Position numbers and translations under genes: made by a program
Notes under the pieces: generated by a model
Databases searched by the model: none
Told to the model about the DNA's origin: nothing
Seen by the model: the letters and a program-made list of their open reading frames with translations, nothing else
Source: Variovorax flavidus
Lineage (GTDB): Bacteria > Pseudomonadota > Gammaproteobacteria > Burkholderiales > Burkholderiaceae_C
NCBI RefSeq assembly: GCF_030317145.1
Contig: NZ_JASZYE010000003.1
Coordinates: 905,699 to 969,698 of the forward strand
Reading direction: 5' to 3'
Length of the DNA stretch: 64,000 nt
Shown: in pieces, positions 53,960 through 64,000 of the stretch
Layout of the letters: each line of letters starts with the position of its first letter
How positions within the stretch are numbered: the stretch's first letter is position 1

Positions 53960-54817
53960 TCATTCCAGTCGCGTGGTGGCCTGCATCAGCAGTGCGCCCT
54001 GCGCGTCCTCGGCCCACAGGAAGACGGTGCCGTCGGGCTGCGGCGCATGGCCGCACACGCGCAGCAACTTGCCGCAGGTCAGCGGCCGGACGGCCTTGAA
54101 GCTGTACGAACGCACGGCGCGGCCCGGGTTGTTCTGCTGCGCCGCTTCGAGCAGCAGCGTGGCGATCAGCGGGCCGTGCACGATGAGGTCGTCATAGCCC
54201 TCGACCTGCGTCACGTAGGGATAGTCGTAGTGAATGCGATGGCTGTTGAAGGTCAGCGCCGAATAGCGGAACAGCAGCGGCGCATCGGGCCGGTGCTCGA
54301 CGGACCAGGCCGGATCGGCAGGTGGAGTCTGCGGCGGTGCGGACTCGCCGGCCTTCGGTGCTTCGCGGTAGACGATGTCGTGGCCCTCGCGCAGCAGCAG
54401 CGTGCCGCCGGCATGCACTTCGTGCTGCACCTTCACGAACACGAGCGCACCGCCCTTGCCCTGCTTGAGGCTGACATCGGCCACGCGCGAAGTCTTGGTC
54501 GCGGGCGTCGCGACTTGCAGCGGCGCGAGGAATTCGAACTGGCTGCCCGCCCACATGCGCCGCGGCAGCGGCACCGGCGGAAGGAAGCCGCCGCGCGCGG
54601 GATGGCCGTCCGGCCCCAACTGGTTCTGCGGCGCCGTCGGCAGGAAATAGCACCAGTGCCACAGGGGCGGCAGGGCTTGCCCCGCTTGCCAGTCTTGCTC
54701 GCCGTTGCGCACGGTCGCGGCCATGGCGCTCGCCGTCCAGGGCGACAGGAGTTCATCGCGCTTCTCGGTGCGGCCGATCCAGCTGCGCAGATGGTCGAGG
54801 TCCAGGGTGTCGGTCAT
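53960..54817 (-). CDS. MaoC-like hydratase, mesaconyl-CoA hydratase type
   Basis: A 285-residue double-hotdog hydratase. The N-terminal half (DHLRSWIGRTEKRDELLSPW, GFLPPVPLPRRMWAGSQFEF) is the FAS1/MaoC-N-like region. The C-terminal half carries the hydratase motif FRYSALTFNSHRIHYDYPY and HGPLIATLLLEAA. This full-length two-hotdog layout occurs in mesaconyl-C4-CoA hydratases. The start MTDTLDLDH overlaps no neighbour and lies 17 bases after the citryl-CoA-lyase-like gene. Hydration of an unsaturated branched dicarboxylyl-CoA fits the operon. Confidence 0.82.
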   Translation of the reverse strand: MTDTLDLDHLRSWIGRTEKRDELLSPWTASAMAATVRNGEQDWQAGQALPPLWHWCYFLPTAPQNQLGPDGHPARGGFLPPVPLPRRMWAGSQFEFLAPLQVATPATKTSRVADVSLKQGKGGALVFVKVQHEVHAGGTLLLREGHDIVYREAPKAGESAPPQTPPADPAWSVEHRPDAPLLFRYSALTFNSHRIHYDYPYVTQVEGYDDLIVHGPLIATLLLEAAQQNNPGRAVRSYSFKAVRPLTCGKLLRVCGHAPQPDGTVFLWAEDAQGALLMQATTRLE

Positions 54818-54834
54818 GGGCGGGACTCCTTCGC

Positions 54835-55617
54835 TCAATCCTGGCGCGGGCCGCCGGCTTCGCGCTCCACGCGCTGCCAGATCTCCACGGCCATCGGGTC
54901 GTCGATTTCCTCGAGGATGTGGCCCACGAGCCCGATGGCGCGCGCCATCACGCCGAAGCCACGGATGATGCGCCACGGAAAGCCGAACTCGGCAGCGATC
55001 GCGCCGATGGCGCCCGTGGCATTGATGGGCAGCGACTTGCCCGACACGCGCTCGGCCTCGGCCTGCACCGCCTGCATCAGTGCGACGTAGTGGCTCGACA
55101 GGCCGTTCTCGGCAGCGATCTGGAACAGGCGCGGCGTGCGCGGATCGATCGGCTTGTGCAGCGGGTGGCCGAGGCCCGGCACGATCTCCTTGCGGGCGCG
55201 GTAGTCGGCCACGATGTCGCGCGCCATGTCGGCGAGCGGGCGCTCCGGCCTGGCACCGAAGGGAATGGCCTCGTACAGCATGCGTGCCGCGCCCTCGGTA
55301 CTGCCGACGAACACGGTGCCCAGGCCGCAGAGCCCGGCGGCAACGGCGGCCTGCAGTGCCTCGGGCGCGCCCGCATAGGTCAGGCGGGCGGCCAGCGCGC
55401 TGGGTGTGATGCCGTGCTCGACCAACGTGACCACGATGGCGTTGAAGGTCACGGACTCCTGCGGCGTCGGGATGCGGCCGGTGAGTTCGAGGAACGCCAT
55501 GTCGCCCAGGTTGAGATGGCCGAGGATCTCGGTCGGCAGGTCGCGTCCGCGCACGGTGATCTTGTCGGGCGTGCTGTGGCCCAGTTCGGTGTGCAGGGAC
55601 TTCTTGATCTTGGTCAT
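54835..55617 (-). CDS. Citrate-synthase-fold lyase, citryl-CoA lyase type
   Basis: A 260-residue protein with the citrate synthase fold, shortened relative to true citrate synthases (about 430). It has KITVRGRDLPTEILGHLNLG, a PGLGHPLHKPIDPRTPRL stretch containing the His/Asp active-site region, and NATGAIGAIAAEFGFPWRII. Proteins of this type are annotated as citryl-CoA lyase. The start MTKIKKSLHTEL is chosen; the frame further upstream looks non-coding. It is the first gene of the CoA operon and complements the CitE-like lyase at the other end. Confidence 0.82.
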   Translation of the reverse strand: MTKIKKSLHTELGHSTPDKITVRGRDLPTEILGHLNLGDMAFLELTGRIPTPQESVTFNAIVVTLVEHGITPSALAARLTYAGAPEALQAAVAAGLCGLGTVFVGSTEGAARMLYEAIPFGARPERPLADMARDIVADYRARKEIVPGLGHPLHKPIDPRTPRLFQIAAENGLSSHYVALMQAVQAEAERVSGKSLPINATGAIGAIAAEFGFPWRIIRGFGVMARAIGLVGHILEEIDDPMAVEIWQRVEREAGGPRQD

Positions 55618-55949
55618 GGGTGTGCTTGAGGGGAAAAACGGCGACAAAGCGAATCTATCCCTCTGCCGGCGACGCGGGTCAGTGATTGCCGAACCCTCCC
55701 TTTCGGAATCGCGAATGCCCTCGCGCGGCACCTTCTGGCACGCTCGGTTTCGTCCTGACAGCAACGAAATCGCCGCGAGGACGATCAGCCGTCGGCGCTC
55801 GAATTCCGATTTGACGACCGCGTGCAGCGCCTCCAGTTCGGAGCGCATGAAATAGCGATTGCAGCGGCTTGCAGAACCTGAACGGCAAGGCCTGCGGGTG
55901 CTGATCTACGCAAGGCGTCGTCAGTGCGATTGAACCGGCGCGGACACCC
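55618..55949. other. Intergenic region upstream of the CoA operon
   Basis: About 330 bases without a supported gene. On the minus strand it should hold the promoter of the CoA operon. A short open frame with a helical MRSELEALHAVVKSEFERR segment continues into the lyase frame but has no family support. Confidence 0.45.
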
Positions 55950-58418
<2,469 letters not shown>

Positions 58419-58433
58419 GCTTCACTCCCCGCC

Positions 58434-60830
58434 TCATCCCGGCCACACCCAGTTCGCGATTTCGGCGCGATCGGTGCCGTGGGTGTGCGCGTAGTTCAGG
58501 TTGTCGATGATGGCGTTCTTCATGTCTTCCCGCAGGTGCGCTGCCCGGCCTTGCAGGCGCGGCACGCGGTCGAGGACGTCGATCACGAGGTTGAAGCGGT
58601 CGACCTGGTTGAGGATGGCCAGTTCCATCGGCGTGTTGATGTTGCCCTTCTCCTTGTAGCCGCGCACATGCAGGTGCTCGTGATTGCAGAAGCGGTAGGC
58701 AAGCTTGTGTATCAGCCAGGGGTAGCCGTGGAAGTTGAAGATCACCGGCTTGTCGCGCGTGAACAGACTGTCGAACTCACGATCGGACGAACCATGCGGA
58801 TGCTCGCTGGCCGGCTGCATCCTGAACAGGTCCACCACGTTCACGAAGCGCAGCTTGAGGTCGGGCATCCGTTCACGCAGGATCGCCGTTGCCGCCAGCG
58901 CCTCCTGGGTCGCGACGTCGCCGCAAGCGGCCATCACCACGTCCGGCTCCTGCCCCTCGTCGGTGCTTGCGCGCTGCCAGATGCCGATGCCTTTGGCGCA
59001 GTGCGCGATCGCCTCGTCGATGGTCGTGAACTGCAGGTGCTTCTGCTTGTCGGCCACGATCACGTTGATGCAGTCGGTGGAGCGCAGGCAGGCATCGGCC
59101 ACCGCCAACAGCGTGTTGGCGTCCGGCGGAAGGTAGACGCGCGTGACCGACGGGCTCTTGTTGGTCACCAGGTCGATGAAGCCGGGGTCCTGGTGCGAGA
59201 AGCCATTGTGGTCCTGCCGCCAGACGGTGGACGACAGCAGGATGTTCTCCGACGCCACCGATGCGCGCCACGGCACATGGTTCTTGCAGATGTCCAGCCA
59301 CTTGGCGTGCTGGTTGAACATCGAGTCCACGACATGGGCGAAGGCCTCGTAGGTGTGGAAGAAGCCGTGACGGCCCGAGAGCAGGTAGCCTTCGAGCCAT
59401 CCCATCAGCGTGTGCTCGGACAGCATCTCCATCACGCGGCCGTCGCGGGCGAGTTCTCCACCGTCCGCGTCCTCGGGCAGCAGGTCGGCCATCCACACCT
59501 TCTTGCTGACCTCGTAGACCGCCTGCAGACGGTTGGACGCGGTTTCGTCGGGGCCGAACACCCGGAAGGTGCTCATGTTGTTGCGCATGGTGTCGCGGAG
59601 GAACTCGCCCAGCGGCCGAGTGTTTTCGTGCAGCACCTTGCCGGCCTCTTGGACGTCCACGGCGTAGTCGCGGAAGTCGGGCAGCTTCAATTCCCGGCGC
59701 AGCAGGCCGCCATTGGCGATCGGGTTGGCGCTGATGCGCCGAAGGCCGGAGGGTGCGAGGGCCCTGAGTTCGGGGACCAGCCTCCCGCCGGCATCGAACA
59801 GTTCCTCGGGCCTGTAGCCGCGCATCCAGCTCTCGAGCAGTTCCAGGCTCGCGGGGTTCTCCCGCACGTCGGAGAAGGGCACCTGGTGCGAGCGCCAGGA
59901 GCCCTCGATCTTGTGGCCCCGGATTTCCTTCGGCCCACTCCAACCCTTGGGCGTGCGCAGCACGATCATCGGCCAGCGCGGCCGCTCAGCGCGGCCGCTC
60001 ACGCCCGCCTTCTCCCTGATGTCGCAGAGCTCGGCGAAGATCGTATCGAGCGTTGCGGCCATCTTCTGGTGCATCTCGGCGGGGTCCGAGCCCTCGACGA
60101 AATACGGCTTGTAGCCATAGCCGACGAAGAGCGCCTCCAACTCCTCATGGCTGATGCGCGCGAGGATGGTCGGGTTGGCGATCTTGTAGCCGTTCAGGTT
60201 GAGGATGGGCAGCACGGCGCCGTCTCGCACCGGATTGATGAACTTGTTCGAATGCCAGGCCGTGGCGAGCGGACCGGTCTCGGCCTCGCCGTCGCCGATC
60301 ACGCAGGCCACGACGAGGTCGGGGTTGTCGAGCGCGGCACCATAGGCATGCGACAGGCTGTAGCCCAGTTCGCCGCCCTCGTGGATCGAACCCGGCGTCT
60401 CTGGCGTGACATGCGAGCCGATGTGACCCGGAAAGGAGAACTGCTTGAAGAACTTCCCCATGCCCTCCGCGTCCTCGCTCTTGTCCGGGTACACCTCCGA
60501 GTAGGTGCCTTCCAGGTAGGCGGGGCCGAGCACGCCCGGGGCGCCGTGCCCCGGACCGGCCATGAAGATCAGGTTCTGATCGTCGCGCCGGATCACGCGG
60601 TTCAGGTGCGCCCACACGAAGGACAGCGCCGGGCTCGCGCCCCAGTGCCCGAGCAGGCGATGCTTGACGTGCTCCAGCTTCAGCGGCTCGCGCAGCAGCG
60701 GGTTGTCGCGCAGGTAGATCATGCCGACCGAGAGGTAGTTGCACGCGCGCCACCAGGCGTCGATGCGTCGCAGTTCGTCCTTGTCCAGCGGGCTCTGCTG
60801 CGTGCCACGCGAAGAGGCTTGCTTGGTCAT
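58434..60830 (-). CDS. xfp: Xylulose-5-phosphate/fructose-6-phosphate phosphoketolase
   Basis: A thiamine-diphosphate enzyme that splits xylulose-5-P or fructose-6-P to acetyl phosphate and an aldose phosphate. The 798 residues are full length. Marks include MAGPGHGAPGVLGPAYLEGT, the ThDP-binding GDGEAETGPLATAWHSNKF to NLNGYKIANPT region, and SHQDPGFIDLVTNKSP in the pyrimidine domain. It precedes glgP in the same transcript. No acetate kinase gene is in the window, so the acetyl phosphate is used by an enzyme encoded elsewhere. Confidence 0.95.
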   Translation of the reverse strand: MTKQASSRGTQQSPLDKDELRRIDAWWRACNYLSVGMIYLRDNPLLREPLKLEHVKHRLLGHWGASPALSFVWAHLNRVIRRDDQNLIFMAGPGHGAPGVLGPAYLEGTYSEVYPDKSEDAEGMGKFFKQFSFPGHIGSHVTPETPGSIHEGGELGYSLSHAYGAALDNPDLVVACVIGDGEAETGPLATAWHSNKFINPVRDGAVLPILNLNGYKIANPTILARISHEELEALFVGYGYKPYFVEGSDPAEMHQKMAATLDTIFAELCDIREKAGVSGRAERPRWPMIVLRTPKGWSGPKEIRGHKIEGSWRSHQVPFSDVRENPASLELLESWMRGYRPEELFDAGGRLVPELRALAPSGLRRISANPIANGGLLRRELKLPDFRDYAVDVQEAGKVLHENTRPLGEFLRDTMRNNMSTFRVFGPDETASNRLQAVYEVSKKVWMADLLPEDADGGELARDGRVMEMLSEHTLMGWLEGYLLSGRHGFFHTYEAFAHVVDSMFNQHAKWLDICKNHVPWRASVASENILLSSTVWRQDHNGFSHQDPGFIDLVTNKSPSVTRVYLPPDANTLLAVADACLRSTDCINVIVADKQKHLQFTTIDEAIAHCAKGIGIWQRASTDEGQEPDVVMAACGDVATQEALAATAILRERMPDLKLRFVNVVDLFRMQPASEHPHGSSDREFDSLFTRDKPVIFNFHGYPWLIHKLAYRFCNHEHLHVRGYKEKGNINTPMELAILNQVDRFNLVIDVLDRVPRLQGRAAHLREDMKNAIIDNLNYAHTHGTDRAEIANWVWPG

Positions 60831-60972
60831 GCTGCGTCTCCTGTCATGCAGGGTCGCCCAAGGCGGATGGGAGGCGCCGGGGCGCGCTGCGTCGGCGCTT
60901 TTCCGGGCTGGTGGACCGCCTCGCGCCTGTGGCCGGCCCCCGGGGAATCGAGCGGACTGCCTGGGTCGCCCG

Positions 60973-62004
60973 CTACACCTCGTCGGTGAGCCGAAGGACT
61001 ACCCGGCCCTCGATCTCGCCCTTGCGCATGCGGTCGAATATCGGGTTGATGTTCTCGATGCGGTCTTCGCTGTACACGGTATGGACCTTGCCCTCACCGG
61101 CGAAGGCCAGCGCTTCCTGCAGGTCCTTGCGGGTGCCCACGATCGAGCCGCGCACCGTCTTTGCGTTGAGCACCATATCGAAGATCGGCAGGCTGAAGTC
61201 GCCCGGCGGCAATCCCACCATCGCCATGGTTCCCCGTTTGTGCAGCATGCCCAGAGCCTGAGAAAAGGCGGCGCGCGAGGCCGCCGTCACGAGCACGCCG
61301 TGCACCCCCTTGAGCTCGCGTTGAAGCACCTGGGCGGGGTCGGAGTTGGCGGCGTTGACGACCATGTCCGCTCCGACCTGTTCGGCCAGTTGGAGCTTGG
61401 CATCGTCGATGTCCACGGCCGCCACATGAAAGCCCATGGCCTTGGCGTATTGCACTGCCAGATGGCCCAGCCCGCCGACACCCGAGATCGCAACCCAGTT
61501 GCCTGGCTGGCAGTCGAGCACCTTGAGGCCCTTGTAGACAGTCACCCCCGCGCAAAGAATGGGCGCCAGTTCGGCGAAACCGCGTTTCGCGGGCAGGTGT
61601 CCGACGTAGCCCGGATCTGCGAGCACGTATTCGGCGTAGCCTCCGTCGACGGTGTAGCCCGTCATTTGCTGCCCATCGCACAAGGTTTCCCAGCCCGTGA
61701 TGCAGTACTCGCAATGGCCGCAGGCGGTATGCAGCCACGGCACGCCGACACGGTCGCCTTCCTTCACATGCTTCACGCCAGCGCCCACGGCGGCCACATG
61801 CCCCACACCTTCGTGGCCGGGAATGAAGGGCGGCGATGGCTTGACCGGCCAGTCGCCGTCGGCGGCGTGCAGGTCGGTGTGGCAGACCCCCGACGCCGCC
61901 ACCTTCACCAGCACCTGGCCCGGTACCACCTTCGGCACCGGCACTTCTTCGATCACGAGCGGTTTGCCAAACTCGTGGACCACTGCGGCCTTCATCGTCT
62001 GCAT
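60973..62004 (-). CDS. adhP: Zinc-dependent alcohol dehydrogenase, AdhP type
   Basis: A 343-residue medium-chain dehydrogenase. The catalytic zinc ligand C is in SGVCHTDLHAADGDW, the signature is GHEGVGHVAAVGAGV, the structural zinc cysteines are in CGHCEYCITGWETLC, and the NAD loop is ISGVGGLGHLAVQYAKAMG. It interconverts alcohols and aldehydes with NAD. The start with GGAGG ahead is used; a longer frame upstream lacks family sequence. It is 142 bases upstream of the phosphoketolase gene and may belong to the same fermentative group. Confidence 0.9.
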   Translation of the reverse strand: MQTMKAAVVHEFGKPLVIEEVPVPKVVPGQVLVKVAASGVCHTDLHAADGDWPVKPSPPFIPGHEGVGHVAAVGAGVKHVKEGDRVGVPWLHTACGHCEYCITGWETLCDGQQMTGYTVDGGYAEYVLADPGYVGHLPAKRGFAELAPILCAGVTVYKGLKVLDCQPGNWVAISGVGGLGHLAVQYAKAMGFHVAAVDIDDAKLQLAEQVGADMVVNAANSDPAQVLQRELKGVHGVLVTAASRAAFSQALGMLHKRGTMAMVGLPPGDFSLPIFDMVLNAKTVRGSIVGTRKDLQEALAFAGEGKVHTVYSEDRIENINPIFDRMRKGEIEGRVVLRLTDEV

Positions 62005-62336
62005 TGCGACCTCCGGAAGGTTGTGGGCAACAGCGCAAGCCAGAGTCAAATTGTCGACCGCGACAGCGCGCGGCACAACAAGAGGACCAGGGCAAATGCC
62101 GGCGTTGCATTTGGGTACAAGGGCGGCAGACGAATCAGTTTCCGCACGACGCGCCAGTGACTTAAATGGCGAACATCCGCGCAAAATGGGGCCACGGCCG
62201 TCGGCCTGCATGTCGTACTGACACGAGTCGCTGCCTGCCGATGCCGCTCTTCGCCGCCTCGTACTGGCGCAGGCCAGGCTGGAAGTGAAGCCTTAACTTT
62301 TGTCGAGCGCCTGACTGGGCGCGCCAGGAGCCCTTC
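62005..62336. promoter_or_regulatory. adhP upstream region with a perfect inverted repeat
   Basis: These 332 bases contain no supported gene. The inverted repeat CAAATGC-N7-GCATTTG lies at 62093-62113, about 90-110 bases before the adhP start on the minus strand. It looks like a dimeric-regulator operator; the regulator is not identifiable. Confidence 0.5.
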
Positions 62337-62540
62337 ATGGATCGGGCGTCTGTGACTTCCGCTATCGACGACATGCTTGCCGAGCTGGACCGCAAGCAGG
62401 CCAGTATCCACGTGCAGGAAGCGAGGAGAGCACTCACTCGTGCGCGGAAATTGATCGAGGCCAACCCGGACGGCTCGCCGGGGAACGAGGAGCTTGTGGA
62501 CGCGATGACCCAATTGGTCATGTTCGGGATACCCGGATAG
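62337..62540 (+). CDS. Small hypothetical protein
   Basis: A 67-residue, helix-rich, soluble protein (SAIDDMLAELDRKQASIHVQ, then EARRALTRARKLIEANPDG). An AGGAG lies 8 bases before the ATG. I recognise no family. It ends in VMFGIPG and stands alone on the plus strand, between adhP and the hemerythrin-like gene. Confidence 0.55.
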   Translation: MDRASVTSAIDDMLAELDRKQASIHVQEARRALTRARKLIEANPDGSPGNEELVDAMTQLVMFGIPG

Positions 62541-62759
62541 GACGCCTCTCCAATGAAGTTGCGATCGGGTGCCGCAGCGATGCGATCGTCGAATCCAGCG
62601 ATCGCAGGCCTGGGCGTCGCGACTGTCGCGGGGCGCTGCCTCGGACCCGGTGGCGAGGCGCTCAAGCGTCCGGCATTTGCGCAGACGCAGATCGAAGAAT
62701 CGGCCGGCCAAGCGGCGTAGAGTGTCCGCTCAGGCTCATCAGAGCTTTGGAGGTTCAAC

Positions 62760-63341
62760 ATGACCAGCCAGATCGCGCAATGGCATGCCGAGCACGGAAA
62801 CTTCTCCATGCTCCTCAGCTTCCTTGAGGAGCAGGTTGCCAGATTTCGAGATCGCGAGAGCCCGGACTACCACCTGATGCTTGAGATCGTTTCGTACCTG
62901 CGCGAGTTCGGCGATTGCTTTCACCATCCGCGTGAAGATGCCGCGTTCACGATCCTCGCGACCCACGATCCGCGGATGCGACTGCCGATCAACCGTTTGC
63001 AGCAGGATCATCGCGTCCTCGCCGTCGCAGGCGAAGAGCTTGTCGCGCGCCTGAACCAAGTCATCAGCGAGACCTATGTGCGGAGCGCGACGGTGGAAGC
63101 GGCGGCTGCGCTCTACCTGGCCTACTACCGGCATCACCTTGCTGCGGAGGAAAGACAGATCCTGCCGCATGCGCGACTGCTCCTGACTGCGCAGGACTGG
63201 AAGGTCGTGGCCAGAGCCGCGCCCTCGTGCCCGGATCCACTGTTCGGAAGCACACCGACGGGAACCTATCTGAGGCTGGCCGGGCTGATGGCAGCGCGGT
63301 CCTCGAGCGAAAAGAAGCAGGGTTCGGCCGCGAGCGGTTGA
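62760..63341 (+). CDS. Hemerythrin-domain (HHE) protein
   Basis: A 193-residue protein with the four-helix HHE cation-binding fold. Candidate di-iron ligands are H9/H12 in QWHAEHGNF, H55/H56 and E59 in FHHPREDAAF, QQDHRVLAVAG, and the late YYRHHLAAEERQILPHARL. Related proteins bind oxygen, NO or peroxide, or sense iron and redox state. It follows adhP, phosphoketolase and glgP, which fits an oxygen-limited or nitrosative-stress theme. The exact role is inferred. Confidence 0.85.
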   Translation: MTSQIAQWHAEHGNFSMLLSFLEEQVARFRDRESPDYHLMLEIVSYLREFGDCFHHPREDAAFTILATHDPRMRLPINRLQQDHRVLAVAGEELVARLNQVISETYVRSATVEAAAALYLAYYRHHLAAEERQILPHARLLLTAQDWKVVARAAPSCPDPLFGSTPTGTYLRLAGLMAARSSSEKKQGSAASG

Positions 63342-63352
63342 GCCGGGACAGC

Positions 63353-63461
63353 GGTTCATGAACCCTTCGCGGGGACTCTTCACGCCTTCAGTGGTCACGA
63401 AGGGCAGCAGGTTGTCGCCGTCGAGATGCAGCTTGAACTTCTTCCCGTTCGCAGAGTACTA
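63353..63461 (-). pseudogene. Internal fragment of an arylsulfatase
   Basis: About 36 codons on the minus strand read NGKKFKLHLDGDNLLPF followed by VTTEGVKSPREGFMN. This matches the segment of the intact arylsulfatase at 22317-23882 that reads HIDGINLLPFLTG and KESPRKLF. Sulfatase sequence stops on both sides, so it is a remnant of a second sulfatase gene. Confidence 0.6.
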
Positions 63462-63472
63462 GGTGGACCAGA

Positions 63473-63545
63473 AGCATGCGCATCCGACCATGCAGGGACT
63501 AGTTGTCCCAAGGGGCGGAAAGAGCTGCACTTTGGTGCAAGGGGG
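63473..63545. promoter_or_regulatory. Second copy of the sulfatase-upstream element
   Basis: Contains AGCATGCGCA (63473-63482), TTGTCCCAAGG (63503-63513) and a GCACTTTGGTGCAAGGGG block (63527-63544) in the same order as 24001-24072, with a one-base offset. The left palindrome arm is less perfect here. It lies next to the decayed sulfatase fragment and 265 bases before the outer-membrane protein gene. Confidence 0.5.
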
Positions 63546-63808
63546 CAATCAGCGTTCGCTCAACCGAGCGGGTGCTCCAAAGACGGCAGTGCACAGCATT
63601 CCCATGACGCCGCCTTGCGACCATCCGTTGCCAATGCGCCATCGCGCCGTTCCACCGCTGCAAGAAGTGAAACCGAAAGCTCCGCAATCTCGATGGGCGA
63701 CACACCCGGTTGCGTATGCATGCGACGGAGGGCTTGCCCGCATCTAAGGTGCGTGGCTCAACTGGCTTCGGCTGAGGCTCTCATCCACATCAACAAAGTG
63801 AGGCTTTC

Positions 63809-64000
63809 ATGTTCGACCGACGCGCCCTTGCAGCTTGCTGCGTGCTTGCCCTCCCGTCCGCCGCCTGCCTTGCGCAGACCACCTTTGCGGCGGACCAGTA
63901 CTACGACAACCGCTGGTACATCACGCCCTTCGGCGCGTATGTCCATCCGGACGGCGATCGCAACGCCGACAACGGTTGGGGCGGAGGCGTATCGATCGGC
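63809..64000 (+). CDS. Outer-membrane beta-barrel protein, start only (OmpA-like)
   Basis: The first 64 codons before the window ends. A signal peptide is present (MFDRRALAACCVLALPSAAC, cleaved near LAQ), followed by DNRWYITPFGAYVHPDGDR and NADNGWGGGVSIG, the alternating strands typical of OmpA-type beta-barrels. The remaining barrel and any C-terminal peptidoglycan-binding domain lie outside. The preceding gap contains the second sulfatase-upstream element. Confidence 0.7.
   Translation, partial: MFDRRALAACCVLALPSAACLAQTTFAADQYYDNRWYITPFGAYVHPDGDRNADNGWGGGVSIG

Overview
The window is gene-dense, high-GC DNA from a betaproteobacterium, most likely Comamonadaceae and close to Variovorax. This is inferred from the gene families, the polA-DUF2782-thrB gene order, and a BktB-type thiolase that resembles the Cupriavidus enzyme. 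Almost all of it is chromosomal core or metabolic sequence. The clear exception is an 11.5 kb island in a tRNA-Lys gene.

Layout. 1-13.6 kb: end of a LysR regulator, a carboxypeptidase G2-like M20 peptidase, polA, a DUF2782 protein, thrB, a membrane protein, uvrD, guaC, an esterase, tRNA-Ala(CGC), and a divergent Lrp regulator/aromatic aminotransferase/RidA group. 13.6-23.9 kb: nine closely packed minus-strand genes that look like one operon: arylsulfatase, HAD phosphatase, DUF1254 protein, an 853-residue exported Trp/Gly-rich protein, a second (exported) HAD phosphatase, MarC, DUF202, a tiny membrane protein and a ThrE exporter. 24.1-26.3 kb: an SDR, a bktB-like thiolase and tRNA-Lys(CTT).

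26.26-37.80 kb: a genomic island bounded by a 26-bp direct repeat of the tRNA-Lys 3' end. It holds a frameshifted tyrosine recombinase, an IS256-type transposase scrap, GDP-L-fucose synthase, and a three-gene surface-glycan operon encoding a methyltransferase and two very large multidomain proteins. One is methyltransferase + ten-heptad coiled coil + GT2. The other is GT4 + WbsX/GH99-like + methyltransferase. The coiled coil is encoded by a 21/42-bp tandem repeat and recalls the chain-length ruler of WbdD.

37.8-49.2 kb: DUF72, TetR, thioesterase, AidB-like acyl-CoA dehydrogenase, two SDRs, an exported alpha/beta hydrolase, an M20 peptidase, dapB beside a LysE exporter, and a LysR regulator. 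49.2-55.6 kb: a six-gene CoA-ester operon (two lyases, PrpD, CaiB, acyl-CoA dehydrogenase, MaoC-like hydratase) that fits catabolism of a branched C5/C6 di- or tricarboxylate. 55.9-64 kb: glycogen phosphorylase, phosphoketolase, zinc alcohol dehydrogenase, a hemerythrin-like protein, a decayed sulfatase fragment, and the start of an outer-membrane beta-barrel protein.

Two non-coding patterns stand out. A roughly 95-bp dispersed repeat occurs three times, each time within a few bases after a stop codon, and its outer hairpin arms covary between copies. A second element of about 72 bp, centred on a GCAC...GTGC palindrome, lies upstream of the sulfatase operon and again near 63.5 kb beside a sulfatase remnant.
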